Of a stretch of 64,000 bases of DNA, positions 36,648 through 44,054 are shown piece after piece; the first letter of the stretch is position 1, and each line of letters begins with the position of its first letter. The position numbers were made by a program, and so were the translations under genes. Below the pieces are notes generated by a model, which saw only the letters and a list, made by a program, of their open reading frames with translations, was not told the origin of the DNA and searched no databases. Source of the stretch: Pseudomonas fluorescens (GTDB lineage Bacteria; Pseudomonadota; Gammaproteobacteria; Pseudomonadales; Pseudomonadaceae); NCBI RefSeq assembly GCF_000968015.1, contig NZ_LACH01000012.1:1-64000 (forward strand), in the 5' to 3' direction.

Positions 36648-37406
36648 TCACGATGACTGAATAATGCTCAACCGCTCGCCCACCACCATTTCGGTGATCC
36701 AGCCCACCAGGATCGAGGTGTACGCCTGTTGCGAAACGGGTTCGCTCAAGGCGTGATCGGCGCCGTCGATAATCCGGTGGGTCAGCGAGTGGGTCTGCTG
36801 ACAGGCCGCGCGGTAACTCATGATCGTCGCGTGGGGCACATAGTCGTCGGTCTCTGATTCGACCAGCAGCACATCCCCGGTGAATTGCGAACAGGCATAC
36901 AGCGCACGATTGCTGTCGGCACGGACTAACGTGCTGCGGTAATCACGTAAATCGAGCTTGTCCAGGTCACGTTTGGGCGTGTGCCATTGATCATCGCGAT
37001 ACAGCGCCGGCACCCGCAACGCCAGCCAGCGCACCGGACGCAACGATGTCAGGATCGAGGCCAGGTAACCGCCATAACTGGTGCCGACCACGGCAATCGC
37101 CGATGTATCGAGCGCCGGGTGCGCGAGCAAGCGGTCATACGCCGCCAGCAGGTCGCGCAGGTTGTCTTCGCGCGTGACTCGACTCAGCGCAATACCGGCC
37201 CCACCGGTATGTCCGCGCAAGTCGAACGTCAGGCACACGCACCCCAAACCGGCGATGCCTTTCGCCCGTTCCAGGTCCCGCTCCTGACTGCCGCCCCAAC
37301 CGTGCACAAAGAGCACGCCGGGCACTTTCGATTTTGGACTGAGAAAGGTCCCGACCATCTGTTCATCGTCGATGTCGATTTGAATGGTTTCGCTTCTAGC
37401 CGTCAT
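36648..37406 (-). CDS. Alpha/beta hydrolase
   Basis: The 252-aa enzyme has an oxyanion HGWGG (GVLFVHGWGGSQERDL), a nucleophile elbow GTSYGG (VVGTSYGGYLAS), an acid in SETDDYVP and a catalytic histidine in IIDGADHAL. It resembles dienelactone-hydrolase/peptidase-like serine hydrolases. Its first 11 bases lie inside the end of the upstream DUF3182 gene, so the two are translationally coupled. The substrate is unknown. Confidence 0.82.
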   Translation of the reverse strand: MTARSETIQIDIDDEQMVGTFLSPKSKVPGVLFVHGWGGSQERDLERAKGIAGLGCVCLTFDLRGHTGGAGIALSRVTREDNLRDLLAAYDRLLAHPALDTSAIAVVGTSYGGYLASILTSLRPVRWLALRVPALYRDDQWHTPKRDLDKLDLRDYRSTLVRADSNRALYACSQFTGDVLLVESETDDYVPHATIMSYRAACQQTHSLTHRIIDGADHALSEPVSQQAYTSILVGWITEMVVGERLSIIQSS

Positions 37407-38505
37407 AGGATTTAACCGTTACGTACTTGAGGAGAAAGTCACTGTTTTGCGCCGGCCCGCGATACACCTCAATGGCGTCCGCCGGCAGCGGCTGGTCGAT
37501 GTAGGTCTCGACCGACGACACGCGAATCGCGCGCATCCCGGGGTCGTTGACGAAGCTCTGCAAGGCGGCGACTTCAGCGCTGCTGGCACCGCCCATCCGC
37601 CAGGATTGCTCGAGCACGCCGCTACGCTGTTTGCCATTACTGTCCACGCCTTGGGCGATGTCGTAGTTGCGCCGCGAGGCGTAGAAACCGGGATAAGCCT
37701 CATCCGCGGCACGGTCAAACACTTGCGCCTGCCGGATTGCCAGCCGCACATCGTCCGGCAGTTCCAGTTCGAGCAAATCGTCGTAGTGACCCCGCACCAC
37801 CAGCAGGTTGGACCCTCCATAAACCTGCTCGCCCTGACCGTCTTCGGTCAAGTATTGATCACCGCAATAACTCAGCACCGTGTCGCCGATAAAACTCTGA
37901 CCGACGCTGTGGGTGATCACCTGGTCCAGATCCTGCTCCAGCACCACGCCTTCGGTGAACAGCGCTTTGGCCTCGGGTCTGGCGAGGATGGCATCGAACT
38001 GGTCGAGGCTTTTGATCACTTCCTGACCGCGCCCGGCGCAGGCGTGAATAGGCTTGATGCGGATCGGGCCGCTGTAGAGCAGATGCTCCGCCGCAGGACG
38101 CGCATCGTCCATGGAGAAAACACTGAGGCCGTCGAGCACCACGCTGCGCACCCGTTCGGAAAACAACGGTGACCAGCCTTCCGGTGCGTGAGCATCTTTG
38201 TTGCGTAACCCGTGGCTGATGGCTTTGGTGCAGATGAAATCATGGTCGACATAACCGCCCCACAAATCCTCCGGCCCCTTGACGCCTAATTGCCGGGCGG
38301 CAGCGACGCCCACAAGCGTCTGGGTCGGCAACAGATACAGGTCTCGCCCGTTGTGCAATTCGGGGTCGTAACTGCCGCCGTATTTAAGCCCCAGGATCTG
38401 CGCCAGCCAACGGGCCAGCGCACGATTGGTTTCCACTTCGTGCAACGGCGCCTCGGGGCGCACGGAGTGGGCGACCACCAGTTTCTTGCGATTTGTTGGG
38501 GTCAT
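37396..38505 (-). CDS. DUF3182 protein, ATP-grasp-like
   Basis: A 369-aa cytoplasmic protein. Residues about 140-280 look like an ATP-grasp core: GPIRIKPIHACAGRGQEVIKSLDQF for nucleotide binding, then GVVLEQDLDQVITHSVGQ. An early biotin-carboxylase-like label would rest on this. The acceptor and product are unknown. It is coupled to an alpha/beta hydrolase by an 11-bp overlap, and this two-gene unit looks like a small, uncharacterised ligase-hydrolase pathway. Confidence 0.75.
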   Translation of the reverse strand: MTPTNRKKLVVAHSVRPEAPLHEVETNRALARWLAQILGLKYGGSYDPELHNGRDLYLLPTQTLVGVAAARQLGVKGPEDLWGGYVDHDFICTKAISHGLRNKDAHAPEGWSPLFSERVRSVVLDGLSVFSMDDARPAAEHLLYSGPIRIKPIHACAGRGQEVIKSLDQFDAILARPEAKALFTEGVVLEQDLDQVITHSVGQSFIGDTVLSYCGDQYLTEDGQGEQVYGGSNLLVVRGHYDDLLELELPDDVRLAIRQAQVFDRAADEAYPGFYASRRNYDIAQGVDSNGKQRSGVLEQSWRMGGASSAEVAALQSFVNDPGMRAIRVSSVETYIDQPLPADAIEVYRGPAQNSDFLLKYVTVKSYDG

Positions 38506-38819
38506 GCGTCCCCCTTCAATCTGCGCTTGATGAATGTAATAGGAGGGGTGCAGAGATCAGGCCAAGGGGGGCCAAAGACAAACGTTTTTCAAATCAGCCA
38601 GTTACGAAAAACATGATGGCACCCTGCCTGTTTGATTCTGCACGACAAGGGTTTCAACTCTGGCATTTTGCACGACTCAAGCCTGGCGCATGTCCCTGTG
38701 GGAGCGAGCTTGGTCCGGGCGGCGTTCCGACGATGGGGCCATGCCTTTCACTATTGATGTTGCCTGACACACCGCTATCGCGAGCAAGCTCGCTCCCACA
38801 GGGGATAGGGGTGATGCAG
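38506..38819. repeat. Intergenic region with degenerate REPIN
   Basis: No gene is seen in these 314 bp. A decayed REP arm at 38697-38720 (GTGGGAGCGAGCTTGGTCCGG, with about 15 bases differing) and an intact inverted arm at 38775-38801 form a broken REPIN. The first 190 bp are visibly lower in G+C and include no recognisable promoter. Confidence 0.7.
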
Positions 38820-39812
38820 CTAACGAGTTACTGCAGTCGGCGTCACCCCAAACCGTGTCCGGTAATCACTTGGCGCCAACCCGGTAATCTTCTTGAACGT
38901 CGCCCTAAAGGCACTCGGATCCTGATAACCCACCGTCCAGGCAATGTGATCGATGGTGCCGTTGGTGAACTCCAGCATTTCCCGCGCCTTGCCGACCCGC
39001 AGGTGCTGGCAGTACTCAGTGGGTTTGAGTCCGGTTGCCGCGCGAAACCGACGCAGGAATGTGCGTTCTTCCAGCCCTGCCCGCTCGGCCATCGTCGCCA
39101 CCGACACATCGGTCGCTCCGGTGCTCTGCAGCCAATGCTGGACCTTAAGAATCGAGGCATCGCCATGGCTGAGAATCGGTGAAAAATTGCTGCCGCATTC
39201 ACTCGCGCTGTCGCTGTGCTCCACCACCAAAAACCGCGCGGTACTGGTGGCGATGCTTGGCCCCAGCAGGCGGTTGACCAGACGCAAGCCCAGTTCGGAC
39301 CAGGCCATCAACCCGGCGGTGGTGATCAGGTCGCCGTCGTCAACGATGGGCGTATCGGCCTTGAGGTTGATCGCCGGGTAACGCTCGGCGAAGGCTTTGG
39401 CCGAGGTCCAGTGGGTGGTAGCGCTACGGCCGTCGAGCAGGCCGCTCTCGGCCAACAGAATCGATCCCACACAAACTCCGCCGAGTGTCGCGCCATTGGC
39501 GTGTTGCTGACGCAGCCAGCGAAACAGCGCCTGAGGTGCCTGGCCTTCGGAAAAACCGGCAATCGACGGCGGGATCAACACCGCCACCAACGCGCCGTCC
39601 GCAGCAGGATGACTGTCGTAGACCCGCTCGGGCGTCTGCTCGCCATCAACCTGCCAATGGCTGACCCGCAGCAACGGCAACTGCGCCGCCTGATGCTCGG
39701 CGGCAATCCGGTTCGCCACCCCGAATAAGTCTGTCAATCCATGCACCGCCGCCATCTGCGCACCGGGATAGATCAGCACGCCCAACTCGGCGATTGGCCT
39801 TTCTGCGTCCAT
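38820..39812 (-). CDS. GlxA-family transcriptional regulator
   Basis: The 330-aa protein fuses an N-terminal DJ-1/PfpI-like domain (ELGVLIYPGAQMAAVHGLTDLF, and LGGVCVGSILLAESGLLDGR around the elbow cysteine) with a C-terminal AraC-type DNA-binding domain (VATMAERAGLEERTFLRRFRAATG, then IAWTVGYQDPSAFRATFKKITGLAPSDYR). It is divergent from the cysteine hydrolase at 39914, which is its most likely target. ATG 39812 is preferred to the in-frame 39848. Confidence 0.9.
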   Translation of the reverse strand: MDAERPIAELGVLIYPGAQMAAVHGLTDLFGVANRIAAEHQAAQLPLLRVSHWQVDGEQTPERVYDSHPAADGALVAVLIPPSIAGFSEGQAPQALFRWLRQQHANGATLGGVCVGSILLAESGLLDGRSATTHWTSAKAFAERYPAINLKADTPIVDDGDLITTAGLMAWSELGLRLVNRLLGPSIATSTARFLVVEHSDSASECGSNFSPILSHGDASILKVQHWLQSTGATDVSVATMAERAGLEERTFLRRFRAATGLKPTEYCQHLRVGKAREMLEFTNGTIDHIAWTVGYQDPSAFRATFKKITGLAPSDYRTRFGVTPTAVTR

Positions 39813-39913
39813 TGTCAGTTTTCCCCCTTCTATTGTCGGTGCGGCCAATTCTCGGACGGCCTACCAGACCCAATACTTCATTCCACACCAACAAGCACGT
39901 CGAGGAAACAGTC

Positions 39914-40468
39914 ATGGCCAAGCAAGCACTCATCGTAGTTGATATCCAAAACGACTACTTCCCCCAAGGCAAGTGGCCGCTGGTCGGCGCCGATGCCGCG
40001 GCGGACAATGCCGTTCGTCTGCTCAAAGCCTTCCGCGATGCCGGTGATTCGGTGGTGCACATCCGCCACGAATTCACCTCCGACGAAGCCCTTTTCTTCA
40101 CCCCGGGTTCAGAAGGCGCGAAGCTGCACCCCAAAGTCCTGAATCGCGCCGATGAGCCGGTCGTGCTCAAGCACTTCGTCAACTCGTTCCGTGAAACACA
40201 ACTGAAATCGATCCTCGACGAACAAGGCATCAAGGAGCTCGTGGTCGTCGGCAGCATGAGCCACATGTGTGTCGATGGCATCACCCGCGCCGCCGCGGAC
40301 TTTGGCTACAGCGTTACCGTGATTCACGACGCCTGTGCCTCCCGTGACCTGGAGTTCAACGGCCTCACCGTTCCGGCCGCCCACGTTCACGCCGCCTTCA
40401 TGTCGGCCTTGGGTTTTGCCTATGCCAGCGTAGTGTCCACCGACGAGTTCCTGGCGGAGCAACACTGA
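39914..40468 (+). CDS. Isochorismatase-like cysteine hydrolase
   Basis: A 184-aa hydrolase with a D10-K86-C119 catalytic triad visible as VVDIQNDYF, PVVLKHFVNSF and GSMSHMCVDG, preceding the cis-peptide region. Family members hydrolyse isochorismate, nicotinamide or related amides. The pairing with a divergent GlxA-type regulator is common for such enzymes. The substrate is not determined. The ATG at 39914 follows GAGGAAACAGTC. Confidence 0.87.
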   Translation: MAKQALIVVDIQNDYFPQGKWPLVGADAAADNAVRLLKAFRDAGDSVVHIRHEFTSDEALFFTPGSEGAKLHPKVLNRADEPVVLKHFVNSFRETQLKSILDEQGIKELVVVGSMSHMCVDGITRAAADFGYSVTVIHDACASRDLEFNGLTVPAAHVHAAFMSALGFAYASVVSTDEFLAEQH

Positions 40469-40503
40469 TCAACGCTTTTTCATCCGACGCGCCCTAAACA
40501 AAG

Positions 40504-40538
40504 AAGGCCAGTCGCGTGAGCACATGACTGGCCTTTTT
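40504..40538 (+). terminator. Rho-independent terminator after the cysteine hydrolase
   Basis: AAGGCCAGTC and GACTGGCCTT pair around a 13-base loop and are followed by a T tract. Confidence 0.85.
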
Positions 40539-40608
40539 TCTGAGACTTACGGCCGAAATACCGGATAATGGCGGCCAAATCGTCTAGCCGTAATTCTGGT
40601 AATCCCCC

Positions 40609-42813
40609 ATGGAAATCAAGGTCAACTTTCTCGACAACCTTCGACTTGAAGCCAAGTTCGACGACTTCACGGTGGTGGCCGATCAACCTATCCGCTACAA
40701 GGGCGATGGCTCGGCACCGGGTCCGTTCGACTACTTCCTGGCTTCGTCGGCGTTGTGTGCGGCTTATTTCGTGAAGCTGTACTGCGACACTCGCAGTATT
40801 CCGACCGAAAACATCCGCCTGTCGCAGAACAACATTGTTGATCCGGAAAACCGCTACAACCAGATTTTCAAGATCCAGGTCGAGTTGCCGGCGGATATTT
40901 CCGACAAGGACCGCCAGGGCATCCTGCGTTCCATCGACCGGTGTACCGTGAAAAAAGTGGTCCAGGCCGGGCCTGAGTTTGTGATCGAAGAGGTGGAAAA
41001 CCTCGACGCCGATGCCCAAGCGTTGTTGATGCCTGCCACCAATTCAGAGGCGCACACCTATATCGCGGGCAAGGATCTGCCGCTGGAGCAGACCATCGCC
41101 AATATGTCGGCCATTCTGGCGGACCTGGGCATGAAGATTGAAATTGCCTCTTGGCGCAATATCGTTCCCAACGTGTGGTCGCTGCATATCCGCGATGCGC
41201 ACTCGCCGATGTGTTTTACCAACGGCAAGGGCGCAACCAAGGAAGGCGCGCTGGCGTCGGCGTTGGGCGAGTTTATCGAGCGACTCAACTGCAACTTCTT
41301 CTACAACGATCAGTTTTGGGGCGAAGAGATCGCCAACGCGCCGTTTGTGCATTACCCGGACGAACGCTGGTTCAAGCCTGGCCGTAAAGATGAACTGCCG
41401 GCCGAAATCCTCGACGCGTACTGCCTGAAGATTTACAACCGCGACGGCGAGTTGCGTGGCTCCCACCTGATCGACACCAACTCGGGCAATGAAGAGCGCG
41501 GCATCTGCTCGCTGCCATACGTGCGCCAGTCGGACGGCGAAGTGGTGTATTTCCCGTCCAACCTGATTGAAAACCTGTTCTTGAGCAATGGCATGAGTGC
41601 CGGCAACACGCTGGCCGAAGCCCAGGTGCAATGCCTGTCGGAGATCTTCGAGCGTGCGGTAAAACGCGAAATCATCGAAGGTGAATTTGCACTGCCGGAT
41701 GTGCCCGCCGATGTGCTGGCGAAGTACCCCGGGATACTGGCCGGTATTCAGGCGCTGGAAGAGCAAGGGTTCCCCGTATTGGTGAAGGATGCATCCCTGG
41801 GCGGTGAATTCCCGGTGATGTGCGTCACGTTGATGAACCCGCGTACCGGCGGTGTGTTCGCCTCATTCGGCGCGCACCCGAGCCTGGAAGTGGCGCTGGA
41901 GCGCAGCCTGACCGAACTGCTCCAGGGCCGCAGTTTCGAAGGCCTCAACGACTTGCCCCAGCCGACGTTTGAAGGCCATGCGGTGACCGAGCCGAATAAC
42001 TTCGTCGAGCACTTCATCGATTCCAGCGGCGTGGTGTCGTGGCGCTTCTTCAGCTCCAAGTCCGATTACGAATTCGTGGAGTGGGACTTCTCCGGCCAGG
42101 GTGAAAACTCGAATACCGACGAAGCCGCGACCTTGTTCGGCATTCTCAAAGGCATGGGCAAAGAAGTGTATATGGCGGTCTACGAGCATATCGGTGCGAC
42201 GGCGTGCCGCATCCTGGTGCCGGACTATTCGGAAATCTATCCCGTGGACGACCTGATCTGGGATAACACCAACAAAGCGCTTTTCTTCCGCACCGATATC
42301 CTGAACCTGCATCGCCTGGACGACGACGAACTGCAAGCGCTGGTTGAGCGCCTGGTGGAAAGTGAGCTGGATGACTACACCGACATCACCTCCCTGATCG
42401 GCATCGAATTTGACGACAATACGGCCTGGGGTCAGCTGACGATCCTGGAGTTGAAGCTGCTGATTTATCTCGCCTTGCAGCAATTTGAACAGGCGAAAGA
42501 GGCAGTGGAGATGTTCCTCCAGTACAACGACAACACGGTTGAGCGCGGCTTGTTCTACCAAGCCGTCAACGCGGTGCTGGAGATGAAGCTGGACGAAGAC
42601 CTGGAACTGGAAGACTACGAGGCCAATTTCCGCCGGATGTTTGGCAACGAACGAATGGATGCCGTGATCGGCTCGGTCGATGGCAGCGTGCGATTCCATG
42701 GTTTGACGCCGACCAGCATGAAACTGGAGGGGCTCGACAGGCACTTGCGCTTGATCGAGAGCTACAAAAAACTGCATACCGCGCGGACCAACGTGACGAC
42801 GCTATCCAGTTAA
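40609..42813 (+). CDS. ycaO: OsmC-YcaO fusion protein
   Basis: A 734-aa protein. Residues 1-140 are an OsmC-like domain (APGPFDYFLASSALCAAYFVKLYC, with DRCTVKKVV near 110). From about 150 to 590 it is a YcaO domain (FTNGKGATKEGALASALGEFIERLNCNFFYNDQFWGEEI, AEAQVQCLSEIFERAVKREIIEG and HPSLEVALERSLTELLQGR), which binds ATP with glutamates. The C-terminal 140 residues are acidic and helical. E. coli YcaO (about 586 aa) lacks the OsmC part and assists RimO in ribosomal S12 methylthiolation. No peptide or thiazole cluster is nearby, so this is the housekeeping type rather than an azoline synthase. Confidence 0.88.
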   Translation: MEIKVNFLDNLRLEAKFDDFTVVADQPIRYKGDGSAPGPFDYFLASSALCAAYFVKLYCDTRSIPTENIRLSQNNIVDPENRYNQIFKIQVELPADISDKDRQGILRSIDRCTVKKVVQAGPEFVIEEVENLDADAQALLMPATNSEAHTYIAGKDLPLEQTIANMSAILADLGMKIEIASWRNIVPNVWSLHIRDAHSPMCFTNGKGATKEGALASALGEFIERLNCNFFYNDQFWGEEIANAPFVHYPDERWFKPGRKDELPAEILDAYCLKIYNRDGELRGSHLIDTNSGNEERGICSLPYVRQSDGEVVYFPSNLIENLFLSNGMSAGNTLAEAQVQCLSEIFERAVKREIIEGEFALPDVPADVLAKYPGILAGIQALEEQGFPVLVKDASLGGEFPVMCVTLMNPRTGGVFASFGAHPSLEVALERSLTELLQGRSFEGLNDLPQPTFEGHAVTEPNNFVEHFIDSSGVVSWRFFSSKSDYEFVEWDFSGQGENSNTDEAATLFGILKGMGKEVYMAVYEHIGATACRILVPDYSEIYPVDDLIWDNTNKALFFRTDILNLHRLDDDELQALVERLVESELDDYTDITSLIGIEFDDNTAWGQLTILELKLLIYLALQQFEQAKEAVEMFLQYNDNTVERGLFYQAVNAVLEMKLDEDLELEDYEANFRRMFGNERMDAVIGSVDGSVRFHGLTPTSMKLEGLDRHLRLIESYKKLHTARTNVTTLSS

Positions 42814-42824
42814 CGGCGCCCACA

Positions 42825-42856
42825 AAAAAGCGAAGCCAGATGGCTTCGCTTTTTTT
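42825..42856. terminator. Bidirectional terminator after ycaO-type gene
   Basis: AAAAAGCGAAGCCA and TGGCTTCGCTTTTT pair perfectly around a two-base loop, with A and T tracts at the two sides. It would serve ycaO and, from the other side, leftward transcription. Confidence 0.88.
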
Positions 42857-43037
42857 TACTGGCTGGATCGCTGCTTTTTAGAACGGTTATAAACACCAGA
42901 AACCTGACCGCCTTACCGAGTGAGTGAGTGAGTGACCAATAAACATTGGGGATGACGATCGTTATGAATTGGAAACATAAGAAGAGAGTAAGATTTTTCG
43001 TGTAATTTCAGCGCGTAATGAGGGAAAAGCTCGTCGC
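42857..43037. other. Intergenic region left of the island
   Basis: No gene is seen. It contains a short tetranucleotide tract (GAGT four times) at 42918-42935 and is A/T-rich up to the left direct repeat. I read it as host sequence between ycaO and the insertion point. Confidence 0.55.
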
Positions 43038-43050
43038 AAACTTTACAAAA
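43038..43050 (+). repeat. Left direct repeat (candidate attL core)
   Basis: AAACTTTACAAAA occurs here and again, same orientation, at 52065-52077. The two copies bracket every foreign-looking gene in the region. Confidence 0.65.
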
Positions 43051-43224
43051 CACTCCAATGATCCGCCCCTATCTCGGACAGCTTCGCGCCAACTTTAAGC
43101 CGACGAACGGTATACCTCAGACGCCTCTCACCCATCAGATTAGGCATGTCCGCCGTGTGAGATATTCGCTCACGGCTACCTACACACGGGCTAGCCAGAG
43201 CTATGGCACAATAGTGTCATCTGC

Positions 43225-43737
43225 ATGGAGCCCGACGTGTCAAAACCGCAATCACCCATCCTCTCATCTATCTATGTGCCGACCCTTCACAAAGATGACC
43301 TCATTGCACACCCAGTCACCGGTCATCAAAGCTTCGGGTATGTTCCAGAGATCAAATCGCGTGGCATCACGCTGCCAGGGGGCCATATCCACCTTCGTGC
43401 AGGCCGACACATGGGGCCCAACAAGGGGTATGGCGTCAAGCATATATGGGATGAACACGGCCACGAGCTGCCACGCTGGGGATGCAAGACGGTAGACGAT
43501 GTGGCGGCCTACGTAGCTGCAATCATTGTCCACAAGGCCCCAATCTACTGTGAGTTCCATCAAACCAAGAATGGCTATCGGATCGCCGTACTGAGGAGTT
43601 CGAAGGGCTGCGTGATCCTGGAGCCCGTTGTGAACGAAGATCACGAATTCGAATTCTATTCGGTTGTGACAGCCTACAAGATCAATCGCCGTGGACACGG
43701 TACCGAAGTCGGAAAGGTTATCTGCAACGTAGAATGA
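43225..43737 (+). CDS. Possible BECR-fold (PBECR-like) nuclease toxin, orphan cargo gene
   Basis: A 170-aa protein of unknown function. Its central part, GGHIHLRAGRHMGPNKGYG followed by VKHIWDEHGHEL, VDDVAAYVAAII and IYCEFHQTKNGYRIAVLRSSKGCVIL, then FYSVVTAYKINRRGHGTEVG, recalls the phage-associated Barnase-EndoU-ColicinE5/D-RelE-like nuclease domains. There, conserved histidines and a C-terminal YSVVTAY-type strand line the active site. If so it would cut RNA. No antitoxin gene is adjacent. It has its own terminator and points against the recombinase operon. The family call is from remembered motif resemblance and remains uncertain. Confidence 0.6.
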   Translation: MEPDVSKPQSPILSSIYVPTLHKDDLIAHPVTGHQSFGYVPEIKSRGITLPGGHIHLRAGRHMGPNKGYGVKHIWDEHGHELPRWGCKTVDDVAAYVAAIIVHKAPIYCEFHQTKNGYRIAVLRSSKGCVILEPVVNEDHEFEFYSVVTAYKINRRGHGTEVGKVICNVE

Positions 43738-43738
43738 C

Positions 43739-43763
43739 AAAAGGCGCCACAGGGGCGCCTTTT
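43739..43763 (+). terminator. Rho-independent terminator of the cargo gene
   Basis: AAAAGGCGCC and GGCGCCTTTT pair around a five-base loop directly after the stop codon at 43737. Confidence 0.85.
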
Positions 43764-44054
43764 GCGAGGGTGTTCTAGGAGGGCTGGTAGTCGCAGCGCT
43801 TACTTAGCAAACCATACTCCTTCTAAGGACGTTCCTTATCGCGAGAATGGTTGGGTCGGAAGCCAACCGTTGTTGCCTGGTTGCCGCTACCGCAGGGTGG
43901 TGCGCCCTGCAATCCGCACTGTCGGTCAATAGTCACCTTGATACCGAACAGCAATGCTCTTATTGAGCCCTCATCAGTAGATTATCAATTGCTTGTTACT
44001 ATATCAATCATTTGTACACCTCTAGAGATGTACAACGCTCGTGGTGAGGCCGCG
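43764..44054. other. Non-coding space between the convergent island genes
   Basis: About 290 bp with no credible gene. It is A/T-rich near 43975-44030. I see no second terminator hairpin for the leftward operon here. Confidence 0.5.

Noticed and set aside
3434-38801. CRISPR-like array from the many repeated GTGGGAGCGAGC units
   Set aside because: The repeats are scattered singly or as inverted pairs between genes with kilobase spacing, not regular direct repeats with spacers. No cas genes are present.
40609-42813. YcaO as part of a thiazole/oxazole-modified peptide cluster
   Set aside because: No precursor peptide, dehydrogenase or E1-like partner lies nearby, and the flanking genes are unrelated. 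The sequence resembles the housekeeping YcaO of RimO-linked modification.
43058-43495. Open frame overlapping the possible toxin gene on the same strand
   Set aside because: It is in another frame of the 170-aa gene, has no ribosome-binding site or recognisable motif, and its composition looks like frame shadowing.
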